Of a stretch of DNA of 64,000 nt, positions 28,462-38,258 are shown piece after piece. The DNA is taken from the NCBI GenBank assembly GCA_022448315.1, contig JAKVCA010000018.1, positions 1 through 64,000 on the forward strand, written 5' to 3'. A model generated the notes under the pieces. That model was not told the origin of the DNA and made no database searches. It saw only the letters and a program-made list of their open reading frames with translations. Position 1 is the stretch's first letter. Each line of letters begins with the position of its first letter. The position numbers were made by a program, and so were the translations under genes. The stretch is from Pirellulaceae bacterium (lineage in GTDB: Bacteria > Planctomycetota > Planctomycetia > Pirellulales > Pirellulaceae).

Positions 28462-31400
28462 TCACTGCCCTCGGAGAAGTGCATCGATCGCATCTTGCAT
28501 GCGAGCAGAATTTGTCCCCTCCAATTGAATGATATTGATGCTTTTGGCACTTCGAACTCCGGACTCTTCATCGAGGCGGTCGATGAAGCTCTTGACCTCA
28601 TCTGCCAATTCAATCGGTGCTCGGATCACGATCGAGTTGGTGGTCTCATCCGCGCTGAGCGTCAACAAAGGTCCAGCTGAGGCGGCATTGATCTGTCGGA
28701 GTACCGATGCGACTTCAGGAGAAACCCCTTCGGGAATATCGACCGAACGGCGCCCCCCTCCCGCGCGTAGCTGTGTCTGATAAACGCTTTGCAATATGTT
28801 GATGACCCGATCGACTGGGGAGTGTTCGACTTTAACAATCTGTGGAATGGTGCTTTGCAAGGTTTCCATCAACTCATCAGAATCGAGAACCCGTAACAAC
28901 TCCTCAATGGTATTTCGCTCCGCCCGACTGCCGTGGACGATCAATGCATTGATTCTTCCGTCTGCGACAATGGCAACTCGGCTCAAAGCCCCAGCATTGG
29001 CCTGCCCAATTCGGCGGAACAGGTCGTTAAATAGGTTTTCCAGTTGACTCGCTCCTGCATTCTTCAACAAATAGACCGAGAAATTGCCCATTCGTGCTGA
29101 GGAAGGATCCTGTCGCAAGAGACTTCGCAGAAGAGATTCGAATTGATCGAGCGCTTCAAGGTCGTCGGAAGCAATCGTCCAGCGACTGATTCCAGGTACC
29201 ACGACGATGGGGCTGGCATCCTGTGTCGATTCCTGAGCCTTGACCGTCGTCTCGCTTCCATATTCTTCGGTGGGCACGAACGCTGAACAGGGATCGATTG
29301 ATTCCGATGACGAGTCCAAACTCGGTGAGTCGTCACTTTGGGGTTTCGGAGCGTCACGAGAATCGGCTGGAACCGCGTCGATTCTCAACATTTGAATTCG
29401 ATTGGGCCTTAGCGATGGCCATATCTGCTCAATCTTGTCCATCGCGTTCTCAAGTTGGTTGGACGAGGGAAAGCTTCGGATTCTCCCGGCAGGCTGGGCG
29501 TCACCCCCAATCGACTCGCCCAACTTGACCAATAACTCGCGGATTCGAATCAGCTGATCTTCCGTCGCTCGAACAAAGATTTGACCAGTCCCTTCATCCA
29601 TTGAAATCGATGGACGATCGGAAGGTGCGGCATCCGCGAAGAGCTGAGAAATCGTCATCTGAATCGCGCGAGGGTCATTTTCCTGAAGCGAAAAAACCTC
29701 CAGAGTTCGCGGCTTCCGCTCGAATTGCTGGACCGTCTCTTCCACCAGTTTGAGCTGCATTTCATCGCCAACGACCACCAACTGTTCTTGGAGAAGATCG
29801 TATTGCACTTTTACTTCGGGCTTCGCATCAAAAAACAACGCTTGAACCGCCTCTTCGATGGCAGTTCCATCCGCACCTACCAGTGAAAAAACTTTAAGTT
29901 TTCGAGTTCGACTCGCAGGCGGTGGCAAATCTATTTGTTGAATGATCTGCTCAGCCCGTCGGTGATCAGCAGCCAATCCCACAACAAAAATGGTTGACGT
30001 TTCGGGATCAAAACTCACTCCAACCGTCCGAGAGTCCGGCATGGCATTGGCAACCGCCTGGTAAGCAGCGTCCCCATTGGTGTTTCGAATCGCATAGGCC
30101 TTAAGCGTTGGCTCACGACCATCGACCTGATCCATTTCTTCGATGATTTTTGCCACCTGTTCATGGTCTGCAAGGGTCGCCGTTACAAAAAGCCCTCCCG
30201 TTGACGGATCTCCTGAAAAGCGCGCCTTAGGCAAAAGAGGAACCAGTGCCGCTTGCAATGCTGCCGGATCACCTTTGGTAAGAGAATAAACCCGGGTCAC
30301 CAAGCCTTCTCCACCCACCTGCTCAACCTGCATGATCACATTTTCGATCTTTTCCATTTCCGCAGCAGACGCAGTCACGACAAGACTATTGCTTGAAGCG
30401 TCAGCAGCCACGATCGCATCCGGACTAAGATCTTGGATTGCATTATCAAGCACGCTGGCCTCCGAGGTTCCCAAATTGAAAACCTTGGTCACCAAATCTT
30501 CGCCACCAATTCCCTGGTACTGTTTAACGACATCTTCGATCTTTGCCTGATCTTCGGCCGAAGCGGTAGCGACAATCGTGGGAGGATAACGATCAGAAAC
30601 AATCAGGGCTCGAGGAACCAACTCCGTGAGGACTGCCGAAAGATCTCGCGCATCTCCGGAGCGAAGCCGATAGACCTTCGTGATCCGTTCAATCGCCCCT
30701 CCCTCCTCGACCTGCTCAACCACCTTTTGGATTTTTGCAAGTTCTTCATCGGAGGCCGTCACAAACAGGGTGTTTGTCGAAGCGTCGCTCGCCACTTTCG
30801 CCTGAGGGCTCATCGCCTGAATCGCATCTTCAATCTCACCGGCCTCAGCCACTTGGAGAGCGAACACCTGCGTCTTCATCTCGGCGGCTCCGGCCCCCTC
30901 GTACTGCTCCACCAAGGCATCCACTTTCAGCAAATCGTCGGGGGAACCAGCTGCAACCACCAACGGCGGTGAACGCCGAAAAGTAAAAAAGCTGCTCGGC
31001 ACCAGTTGACCCAGGACCAAAGCCAAATCCTGTGAGTCAGCCTCCAGGTCCAGGCGATAAACGCGAGTTTCACGGGGCTCATCTCCGGCAGTGTCGACCT
31101 GCTCGACCACGGCCTTGATTCGTGCCATTTCCTCAGGGGTCGCTGTCACCACGAGTCGGTTTGTTGTGGGCTCGCCTGCAACAGAGGCCTCAGGGCTCAT
31201 CGCCCTGATCGCCAAAACAAGGTAACGCGTTTCGGCCGATTCCAATTCAAAAACTCGAGTTTCCAAGTCTCCTTGACCCTGAGATTGGTACTGCTCAATG
31301 ATGTCATCGACCTTGACCAGTTCCTCCTCGGTAGCCGACGCGACGACCAGTGGCGGCGTTCTTCGATAGGTAAACGCGGCTTTCGGCAAGAGTTGCTGGA

Positions 31401-34400
31401 GAACAGTGGCCAGATCCTGAGAGTCCGCATCGAAAGCGAGTCGGTACACTTTTGCAATCCGCTCCCCTTCATCAAGCGGCTGATCGTAGTCGGCCACGAA
31501 TTGGGCGACCTTTTCATGCTCTTCCGCCGTTGCGGTGACCGCGATGCTGTTCGTCACTTGGTCAACACCGAGAGTTCGACTTGGGAGCAAAGCAGTGAGC
31601 ACCGAACTTGCTCCCTGTGCCGTCGCATGCCGCAGTCGGTAGACTTCCAAGCTCAACGTTTCGGAGGATGGCAACTGGCTCTCCAGGGACTGAATCCGTT
31701 TCGACAGCTCCTCCAACGCCCGAGTCGAACCATAGGCCAGAAGGCTATTCGTTTCCGCATTGACTTGCACTGAAACGCCTGCGGGAATTTGACCACTCAA
31801 CGCGTCATTGATGGTGCTTGCCTGGACTTTGTCCGACTCAAACGGAAACACCTTCACCTCAACATCGGCGACGGTGAGATCAAGAGCCTCAAGCTGTGTC
31901 AATAATTCTGCAACTCGGGTTTGTCGATCTAGAGTCGCCCAGACGGTCAATTCCCCTTCCCGTTCTGCCTCAAGAAATTCCAGACCTGTAATCGTTTCCT
32001 GAAGAATTTGAAGGGCTCGCGAGGGATTTAGATCCCCCAGCTGGTGAACTTGAATGACACGATTCGCCGGCGGAGAAATTTCCTTTTCCAGTTGGCGTAT
32101 CAGCGCGTCCAACTCCTCATGTTGTTTCGGGGTGGCCCAAACAAGCAGAGTGTCGAGCGAAGTCCCCTCAACAAACCGCACTTGAGGCAATGCCTCCAGA
32201 ATCATGCTTCGCGCGTTCGCATTCACATCCTCGCGGACCACGTGGCTTTTCAGTTCGGCACGAGGTGACTGCTGAACAGCATCAGTCAACGCCTGCACAA
32301 TTTCGTCAATCTTCTGGTGCCCTTGCTTCGTATCCGAGACCACTTGCTGATCGGTCCCCGCTCCCAATACGATTTGCGCGGCAGGTCGCTGCTGCGCGAT
32401 TAAAAGCGCAAAGGAATCGCCTCGGCCTGCGGGTAACTGATACGTTTTCAACGATGTCTGATCTCGTTCCGCCTCAGAATCCACCTCCCCCAGAACTTCG
32501 CTCAACTTGAGATGCTCTGATTCCTTCGCCCAAACAGCGACCGGCCCCGTCGGACTGACCTGGATCGCTTCGGCAGACGGGAGAGTCTGTTGAACCAACG
32601 CCAGAAGGTTCCCCGCAGCAGCCCCCTCGAGTCGATAAACCTTCATGAGTCGATCGCCCGATTTCTCCTGCTGTTGGGAAATCTTTTCGAGTAGCGATTT
32701 GACTCTTTGGTGATCCTGTTCCCCTGCCAGGATGACAAGTTGTGACCCTGCCTGACCCAAGGAGCTTCTGATCGTTGGCATCAAAGACTGGATCGTGGCG
32801 AGTAATTCGTCGCTGTATGCCGAGTCAATTGGATAAATCTCTAGAATCTGCCTTTCCTCAAACCTCGCGCCGAGTTGTTCCAATGCCTCGCGAATCCGAT
32901 CATGGTCCAGAGTTTCGCCCAAAACGGTTAAAGTTCGACTCGAAGCATCCACACTCAGCACGGCATTGGGGGCGATTTGTCCAAGAATCGAGGGGAGCGT
33001 ATCGAGATTTCCTGAGACAACATCATACGTCTCGACTCGAACCTCTTCACCATCGCGTGGATCGTTCAATCGCTCCAGAGCTTGCTGAATTTCCTGTTGC
33101 TCGACGGCGGTCGCCGTCACAAGGATCTTGCTCGAAGTCGTATCCACAGCAAACGTCGCTTCAGGCCAGAGAGGTTGCAGGAGCGTCACCGCCGAAGATA
33201 CGGTAATGCCCTTAATCGGGTAGGCTCGAACCTCGGGCTCTCCCCGATCCGAGCCGGGGCGATCCACTTGCTGGAGCATTGCTTTGACACGCCCCTGCTT
33301 TTCCAAGGGAGCAATGACAACGAGTTGCTTTGAACTCGCATCGAGCACCCATTGCTCCGATTCAAGCCAGCTGCCGAGTAGAATCTCGACACTCGCAGGC
33401 TCAATATGCTCGAGTGTATAGGCAACGAGCACCGCCTGCTCGTCGTCATCCACAGGAGTTTCCAGTTCACTGACGAGCGATTCAATCTCTGCATGAACTT
33501 CGGGGGAAGCTCGAATCAGAAGCCGATTTCGTACAGGATCGGAAGTAACCGTTGCATCGACCAACACAGAGGCGAGTAATGTTTGCAGTTCTGAGAGCTC
33601 GAAGCCTTTCACTTGATAGGACTTCATCACGGACTCAACTTTGGCCGGCAGTTCCTCCTGAATCTGAGCCAAGAACATTTCCAACTGTTGATGCAAGACG
33701 GGTTCGGCCCATATCAAGAGTCGCTCTCCATCATTGCCTGGTAAAATCCTCGCCTCAGGAAACCTCTCTGCCAGCAACTCGTTCACAAGCGCCGTATTCG
33801 AAGTCTTGAGTAAATAAGTCTTCAACTGTTCCGGGATTGGCTCCGCAGTGATTTCGACAAGTTGCGTGAGCAACGTAGTCAGGTAATCGATTTTCTCTTG
33901 CGTTGCCCAAACCAATAGCTCTCCCTCATTGCGTGATTCCAAAAATCGGATTCCCTCCAATTCTTCGGACAACGAGGCCTTCAATTCTTCAAACTTCTGA
34001 AGGACAGGCGCCTTCACGGGGATCGCTTGCAGCACTTGAGCAACCTCTTCGATTGCCTGACTCTCCCACTGCGTTAAAAGTTCTTCGAACGAGGTCAGCG
34101 ACTCGGGATCCCCGACCAAATTGAAAAATTTTCCGTCCGCTGTTGGCGTCACCTGAAGATCAGGAACGAGGCCAGTAAGAATCCCTAGATCGGCGTCATC
34201 CAGACTCTTGGGTCGAACCACCCGCTTGATCGTCGGCGAGACCTGTTCGTTCATTTCCGCGAGTTGCTCAACGAAATTCTTGACTTGAGCTTGCTGGGGA
34301 GGTGTACCTCGGACAACCAACTGTCCGGTTGACGCATCGGCGACCAGTTGCGCGGTCGGCATAAGCCCCTGCAGCAGTTCCGCGATGGACGCCGCCTGGG

Positions 34401-35646
34401 TCCCCGGCACTTCATAGATCTGAACGCTCTGATCCACGTCAATGGGTTCACCCGCGACCGTGGAAAGCATCGCACGAATTTTTCCGTGCTCATCCTCTGT
34501 CGCATTGACGAAAAAACTTTCATTGACTTCATCAAACTGAACCGTGACATCCGGAAACGCCCCGGCGATCTGCTCGCTCAGTGTCAACCCACTGCCCTGA
34601 TCCCATGGATAGACACGTAATGTTCGCTCGGGAACCTCTTGCTTGGCGGCCAACATCTGATCAATGAAGGTCTTGATGGCCTCTTGCTGGCTTGGAATCA
34701 CAAACGCGCTCAGCAGGTGGGTCACTGGATCCACCGTGATTTGTTCGCTGCTGACCAGCAGTTTGACCGTCGCCAAAGTGGATTCCGGATCCAGTGCCCC
34801 GAGTGAGTAGGTGGCGAATACTGGCTTGGGAGGTTTCTCAGGAGGCTTCGGGGCAGGGACAGGTTTGGGGATGGGCACCGACGAGATCAGGACGTTGATC
34901 ATCTCCATCTTGCCTGCAGTCTCGACGACCAACACCTTGCTGGTGCCCACGAGCGGAATGATTCGACCATACTGCCCCAGATAAGGCTCAACGGTTTGCA
35001 AAACTTTGTCCATTGGCCGGCTACCAATGTTGAACTCAACACTCACCATTTCAAATCGCCCACGTGAGGGCAGTTGTTCAAGGGTGACGCGTGGGAAGTA
35101 CTCCAGCGGAATGGTCTCCGAAAGTTCGATGACCAACAGCATCCGCTGTTGCCGAATCAAAGCAAAGCCTCGAGTCAGCAGGACACTATTCAAAAGGTCA
35201 ATGGCCTGGGCAGGCGTGTAGCTACGCGTGTCTGAATAAGTAAACGACCCTTTCGGAACTGCGTCCATCACCAAAGACAAACCATCTTGGCGGGCGAACC
35301 ACTCTAAAACGTCATCCCACTTCTGTTCGCGAAAATTGAACTTGAGTTTGGTCGAAGCCCCCCCACTCTGGAACTGCTCTCGTTGCTCCGCCGTCAGAAC
35401 CTCAAGAATCTTTTGGGCGTATTCACCATTGATTGCCGCCGCATTCTCGGGCGCTTCGGTAATCGCGTTGGTTTTTTCCTGTATCAATGCTTGAATCTGG
35501 GAGCGTTGCCCGTCCTCAAGCCCCATTGCTTCCGCAACCTCGGGATGCATCAAACGATTGACGTCGCTCGCTGGCTGTGCCAGTCCGGAAACGCACAACA
35601 ATCCAACGGTGACTAAAGCCAAAGTGGCACTTCGAAAGGTGCACAT
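28462..35646 (-). CDS. Giant exported protein of about 29 tandem secretin N-type domains
   Basis: The ATG at 35646 gives 2,394 residues with a signal peptide (SATLALVTVGLLCVSGLAQP). A short helical segment carries two LTxxQ-like motifs (LEDGQRSQI, LTAEQREQF), then an STN-like domain (FNFREQKWDDVLEWFARQDG). From about residue 240 to 2,100 some 29 units of 64-68 residues follow one another. Each reads roughly V-x-V-Y-x-L ... L-x-x-x-P-x-A-x-x-x-x-D ... L-V-V-x-A-T ... K-I-x-x-x-x-x-Q, the secretin_N/NolW pattern. Two longer N-like domains close the protein (ITALIVHGS-type, NSIVIRAP). No channel domain (no VPVLGDLP motif) is present. It is the first gene of the gsp cluster, so it presumably acts in the periplasm with the secretin. 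Confidence 0.9.
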   Translation of the reverse strand: MCTFRSATLALVTVGLLCVSGLAQPASDVNRLMHPEVAEAMGLEDGQRSQIQALIQEKTNAITEAPENAAAINGEYAQKILEVLTAEQREQFQSGGASTKLKFNFREQKWDDVLEWFARQDGLSLVMDAVPKGSFTYSDTRSYTPAQAIDLLNSVLLTRGFALIRQQRMLLVIELSETIPLEYFPRVTLEQLPSRGRFEMVSVEFNIGSRPMDKVLQTVEPYLGQYGRIIPLVGTSKVLVVETAGKMEMINVLISSVPIPKPVPAPKPPEKPPKPVFATYSLGALDPESTLATVKLLVSSEQITVDPVTHLLSAFVIPSQQEAIKTFIDQMLAAKQEVPERTLRVYPWDQGSGLTLSEQIAGAFPDVTVQFDEVNESFFVNATEDEHGKIRAMLSTVAGEPIDVDQSVQIYEVPGTQAASIAELLQGLMPTAQLVADASTGQLVVRGTPPQQAQVKNFVEQLAEMNEQVSPTIKRVVRPKSLDDADLGILTGLVPDLQVTPTADGKFFNLVGDPESLTSFEELLTQWESQAIEEVAQVLQAIPVKAPVLQKFEELKASLSEELEGIRFLESRNEGELLVWATQEKIDYLTTLLTQLVEITAEPIPEQLKTYLLKTSNTALVNELLAERFPEARILPGNDGERLLIWAEPVLHQQLEMFLAQIQEELPAKVESVMKSYQVKGFELSELQTLLASVLVDATVTSDPVRNRLLIRASPEVHAEIESLVSELETPVDDDEQAVLVAYTLEHIEPASVEILLGSWLESEQWVLDASSKQLVVIAPLEKQGRVKAMLQQVDRPGSDRGEPEVRAYPIKGITVSSAVTLLQPLWPEATFAVDTTSSKILVTATAVEQQEIQQALERLNDPRDGEEVRVETYDVVSGNLDTLPSILGQIAPNAVLSVDASSRTLTVLGETLDHDRIREALEQLGARFEERQILEIYPIDSAYSDELLATIQSLMPTIRSSLGQAGSQLVILAGEQDHQRVKSLLEKISQQQEKSGDRLMKVYRLEGAAAGNLLALVQQTLPSAEAIQVSPTGPVAVWAKESEHLKLSEVLGEVDSEAERDQTSLKTYQLPAGRGDSFALLIAQQRPAAQIVLGAGTDQQVVSDTKQGHQKIDEIVQALTDAVQQSPRAELKSHVVREDVNANARSMILEALPQVRFVEGTSLDTLLVWATPKQHEELDALIRQLEKEISPPANRVIQVHQLGDLNPSRALQILQETITGLEFLEAEREGELTVWATLDRQTRVAELLTQLEALDLTVADVEVKVFPFESDKVQASTINDALSGQIPAGVSVQVNAETNSLLAYGSTRALEELSKRIQSLESQLPSSETLSLEVYRLRHATAQGASSVLTALLPSRTLGVDQVTNSIAVTATAEEHEKVAQFVADYDQPLDEGERIAKVYRLAFDADSQDLATVLQQLLPKAAFTYRRTPPLVVASATEEELVKVDDIIEQYQSQGQGDLETRVFELESAETRYLVLAIRAMSPEASVAGEPTTNRLVVTATPEEMARIKAVVEQVDTAGDEPRETRVYRLDLEADSQDLALVLGQLVPSSFFTFRRSPPLVVAAGSPDDLLKVDALVEQYEGAGAAEMKTQVFALQVAEAGEIEDAIQAMSPQAKVASDASTNTLFVTASDEELAKIQKVVEQVEEGGAIERITKVYRLRSGDARDLSAVLTELVPRALIVSDRYPPTIVATASAEDQAKIEDVVKQYQGIGGEDLVTKVFNLGTSEASVLDNAIQDLSPDAIVAADASSNSLVVTASAAEMEKIENVIMQVEQVGGEGLVTRVYSLTKGDPAALQAALVPLLPKARFSGDPSTGGLFVTATLADHEQVAKIIEEMDQVDGREPTLKAYAIRNTNGDAAYQAVANAMPDSRTVGVSFDPETSTIFVVGLAADHRRAEQIIQQIDLPPPASRTRKLKVFSLVGADGTAIEEAVQALFFDAKPEVKVQYDLLQEQLVVVGDEMQLKLVEETVQQFERKPRTLEVFSLQENDPRAIQMTISQLFADAAPSDRPSISMDEGTGQIFVRATEDQLIRIRELLVKLGESIGGDAQPAGRIRSFPSSNQLENAMDKIEQIWPSLRPNRIQMLRIDAVPADSRDAPKPQSDDSPSLDSSSESIDPCSAFVPTEEYGSETTVKAQESTQDASPIVVVPGISRWTIASDDLEALDQFESLLRSLLRQDPSSARMGNFSVYLLKNAGASQLENLFNDLFRRIGQANAGALSRVAIVADGRINALIVHGSRAERNTIEELLRVLDSDELMETLQSTIPQIVKVEHSPVDRVINILQSVYQTQLRAGGGRRSVDIPEGVSPEVASVLRQINAASAGPLLTLSADETTNSIVIRAPIELADEVKSFIDRLDEESGVRSAKSINIIQLEGTNSARMQDAIDALLRGQ
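30290..31465. repeat. 387-bp two-domain super-repeat, three copies, in the giant gene
   Basis: Within the giant gene the units starting at about 31465, 31075 and 30690 are more like each other (KVYRL ... DSQDLA ... PPLVVA ... EQY) than like their neighbours; the alternate units (TRVFEL / TQVFAL / TKVFNL ... AMSPEA ... TNRLVVTA) also match one another. The period is 387-388 bp (129 residues). This points to recent duplication of a pair of domains. Confidence 0.75.
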
Positions 35647-36019
35647 GGGACGTGGGTCTCCAAATCGATCATGAATCGTCGAGCGGTCGTCTTTGTGGAT
35701 ATCCAAGACGACTTCAGGGCTCGGAGGACGAAAAGGTGGGGGCATCTGCAGTGCTCACACGGCAGACCAAAAGGGTTTCTCGCTGAAATCACCGTCTCTT
35801 CATTCATCGAGCACTCGTTCGTCATTACCCGACTCTGGCTCGAAAATATGAATGTTGAGCGCGTCTTTGAATCCAACAGCTGCAGCGAGCGAATTGATTT
35901 CGCCGTAGCGCCTGTCCAACGCCTGCACGAGATTCCCTGCTAAATGGTGGGTATAGTTCGTAGATTAGTTGATAGGCCTAAACAGGTAAAGGAAGAAAGA
36001 CAGGAGATCTAGACAGATC
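35647..36019. other. Upstream region of the giant N-domain gene
   Basis: About 370 bp in which the promoter of the giant gene must lie. It contains the direct repeat AGATCT spaced by a few bases near 36006-36020 and no convincing gene. A rightward frame that begins like an isochorismatase (MNRRAVVFVDIQDDF) was judged to be chance. Confidence 0.4.
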
Positions 36020-36292
36020 TCAAACCCAAAAACCACCCGTTCGGGTGTAAATAATGGCGAGTGTCGCTGAGGCCCATGAACGCCACTCAAGCTGGCCGAT
36101 ATTGGGCTGAGCCTGATGAACCGACTGGGGAAATCGGGCCGACTTGGGCCATGAAACCCGTGTCATGGATGTCGCAAGGGTTGGGTCGACCAACACCACC
36201 CACCACGCGATGCCCAAAAACACCCCAAAATACCCAAAAAACCCAATCGACCACTTCTCGCTAACCGGAACTTTAGGACTCACGACGGACAT
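36020..36292 (-). CDS. Possible small membrane protein
   Basis: A 90-residue frame starting with ATG at 36292, preceded by AAGGGG at a good distance. Its first 40 residues include a hydrophobic helix (GFFGYFGVFLGIAWWVVLV). The rest has no recognisable features. A hairpin with a T run lies at its very end, inside the last codons, which would be odd for a real gene of this length, so the true end or the whole gene is uncertain. Confidence 0.35.
   Translation of the reverse strand: MSVVSPKVPVSEKWSIGFFGYFGVFLGIAWWVVLVDPTLATSMTRVSWPKSARFPQSVHQAQPNIGQLEWRSWASATLAIIYTRTGGFWV
36028..36048 (-). terminator. Intrinsic terminator upstream of the giant gene
   Basis: On the minus strand CACCC - GAAC - GGGTG is followed by GTTTTTGG. 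It would stop leftward transcription arriving from about 36.3 kb before it enters the giant gene's promoter region. Confidence 0.6.
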
Positions 36293-36384
36293 GGCAGCCC
36301 CTTATCGACGATGAAAATCGGGTTGCAGGTCACAGGTATCCAGCAACCACGGTTGCTTCACCCTCGTCATAAGTCCAAGTATTG

Positions 36385-36594
36385 ATGGTTATGAACCCAG
36401 TCGAGCACGAACAGCTCCTCCAGCAGTTGGACCAGCGACAGGACGACGTCCTTGAGCGACTGGAGGAACTCAGCCATGACATTACCCGGCTGATCGATCA
36501 TTGGACCAATAAGGATGCCTCGACTCATGGCGATCGCTCTTCAGATAGTCAACGCGACGATGAGGAAATGCGCCCCATCAAAAAGGCCGCCTGA
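36385..36594 (+). CDS. Small coiled-coil hypothetical protein
   Basis: About 69 residues, starting MVMNPVEHEQLLQQLDQRQD, with a second ATG two codons later. The first half is a predicted amphipathic helix (LERLEELSHDITRLIDHW) and the rest is charged and disordered. I do not recognise it. Codon composition looks like real coding sequence. It is on the opposite strand from the secretion locus. Confidence 0.6.
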   Translation: MVMNPVEHEQLLQQLDQRQDDVLERLEELSHDITRLIDHWTNKDASTHGDRSSDSQRDDEEMRPIKKAA

Positions 36595-37015
36595 GTTTGT
36601 CTAAATCGTCTCAAGCAAAAATTCCTGTGCAGCCGAGTTGCTGAAATTCTCCTCTGCATGACCTCCCATCTCATCTTGTCCAAAACTTGCCTTGACCCGG
36701 ACTCCCTGGGCGCTAGTATTACCGCGCTGCGAGGTACTCGAAGGTTTTTGTTGCGACAACGCGGGTTTGCACGACAAACGAACCGCTTCACAGATCCGAT
36801 GCCGTGATGATGCCGCGATAGCAACCCCCAAAAGAGTTCCCACTGACCTTGGCACCCGATGCCAATCCCTAAGGTCAATCTTGCGCGGGGGCTAAGACAA
36901 AGATGATGAAGTTGATTCGGGATGAATCAACCTTCTGTTCGCCAATGACGGCTTCGATTTGGCAGAGCGCGGCCAGTAGATGCAAGGCCGGCGCGATCCG
37001 CAGAGGGAGACACTC
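36595..37015. other. Intergenic region
   Basis: About 420 bp upstream of the exported protein at 37016. A leftward GTG frame (36601-36855) has somewhat protein-like composition, but no ribosome site or relative that I know; I do not call it as a gene. Confidence 0.35.
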
Positions 37016-38167
37016 ATGGTCGGAATCCACAACGTCATAGGCCCACACCTTCGACGACTCTATGGGAGTCTCGTCTTCATCTTGGTGATCGGTACCCAAA
37101 TCACCTCTGCCAAAGAACTGAAGGTGAGATTCGACGCGCCGTCCATCATCCCTTTTGACACCGGTACCACCAACTCAACTCTCGAAGAAGCTGTCGTTTC
37201 TCAACGAGACCAGATTGAACTCGAAGTCGAGATCTCAACTTGGCTACTTTCCGGTAAACCTGAGCGAATCCAAGAGCTCTTGTTCGAAGTATTTGACCTC
37301 TCCGGATCCTCGCGAGTGATTGACTTCCTGCCCCGGGATGAGATTTCTTCGGATTTCATCGGCGGCATTAAAGTTGAGAAGTCTCAAGAGAAAAACCGGT
37401 CGATCGGCCTTAGCGCTTCCTCGAATTTACCCTGGATGCCTGGTGGCAATGGGCAACTCGCATCCGGTAATAAAAACGTCGATCGAACCTCATACGAAAA
37501 AAAATCTCCGCAACGACACATCATCGTCAGCGGAACCTCTCGACAAGGTCGAGGTGTCGTTTATCGCTTCAGACGTGCAAACGAACACTCACTGGAAGGG
37601 ACCCGTCGTTTGACCTTACGGTTGAGTGTCCCTCAAGGTTGGTCAACAAGCCTGCTCCGAGTGCAATGCGTTGCAAGGGGCTTGACCCAGGGGGCCGTCC
37701 CCGGCCTTCGCCAAACCTCGACCATCGGACAACAGACGTTCATCATCCCGATTTTCGACCGCGGAGACTCACGGGGGCAACGAGACAGCGAGAGGTTTTT
37801 CATCCAATATCAGCATCTAAAGAGGCTGGCCGAAGCCCATGCCAGGGAACTTCGCCGCGAGGAAAACCAGTACCCGCTGAAACAAATCGCAGCGATACTC
37901 TCTCTGGAAGATTCCAACCTCCCTGAAGCATGGCCGACGCAGGTTCTGGAATCCGGCGACGTGGCGACCTTTACTGCAGCCAAACGTTTTCTTCCCGACG
38001 ATCTCCAACAGGCAGGAACCCACTACCTTGCCGCAAGACGAGCGATCCTTTCGGACCACAAGACGTTGACCGCGAAAGAAGAAGCGACGCGTCCACAAGA
38101 TAAGCATGCCTCTCCAATCACGCCCATCGAATCGGAAGTGTCTGAAAAAGAAAGCCTTTCACCTTAA
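37016..38167 (+). CDS. Exported hypothetical protein
   Basis: The ATG at 37016 is chosen because AGAGGGAGA lies just before it. The 383-residue product has a signal peptide (LYGSLVFILVIGTQITSAKE). The mature part has a beta-rich first half (ELKVRFDAPSIIPF; IELEVEISTWLLSGK; LFEVFDLSGSSRVIDFLP), a region with basic and Ser residues, and a helical second half (FFIQYQHLKRLAEAHARELRR). Nothing matches a family I know. It lies alone on the plus strand, convergent with ispH. Confidence 0.7.
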   Translation: MVGIHNVIGPHLRRLYGSLVFILVIGTQITSAKELKVRFDAPSIIPFDTGTTNSTLEEAVVSQRDQIELEVEISTWLLSGKPERIQELLFEVFDLSGSSRVIDFLPRDEISSDFIGGIKVEKSQEKNRSIGLSASSNLPWMPGGNGQLASGNKNVDRTSYEKKSPQRHIIVSGTSRQGRGVVYRFRRANEHSLEGTRRLTLRLSVPQGWSTSLLRVQCVARGLTQGAVPGLRQTSTIGQQTFIIPIFDRGDSRGQRDSERFFIQYQHLKRLAEAHARELRREENQYPLKQIAAILSLEDSNLPEAWPTQVLESGDVATFTAAKRFLPDDLQQAGTHYLAARRAILSDHKTLTAKEEATRPQDKHASPITPIESEVSEKESLSP

Positions 38168-38258
38168 ACGCACGTCGCCAACGAGATGCACTTCACATTG
38201 TGTAACCCCGGGGAGCATCCAACAGCACCCTGCAATTTCAGTTCATCGAAGTTGCATC

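Noticed and set aside
35671-35943. Rightward frame beginning MNRRAVVFVDIQDDF, like an isochorismatase
   Set aside because: The rest of the frame has no family features and lies over the giant gene's leader; the similarity is limited to a dozen residues.
36601-36855. Leftward 84-residue frame from a GTG
   Set aside because: Composition is somewhat protein-like, but there is no ribosome site, no known relative and no operon context.
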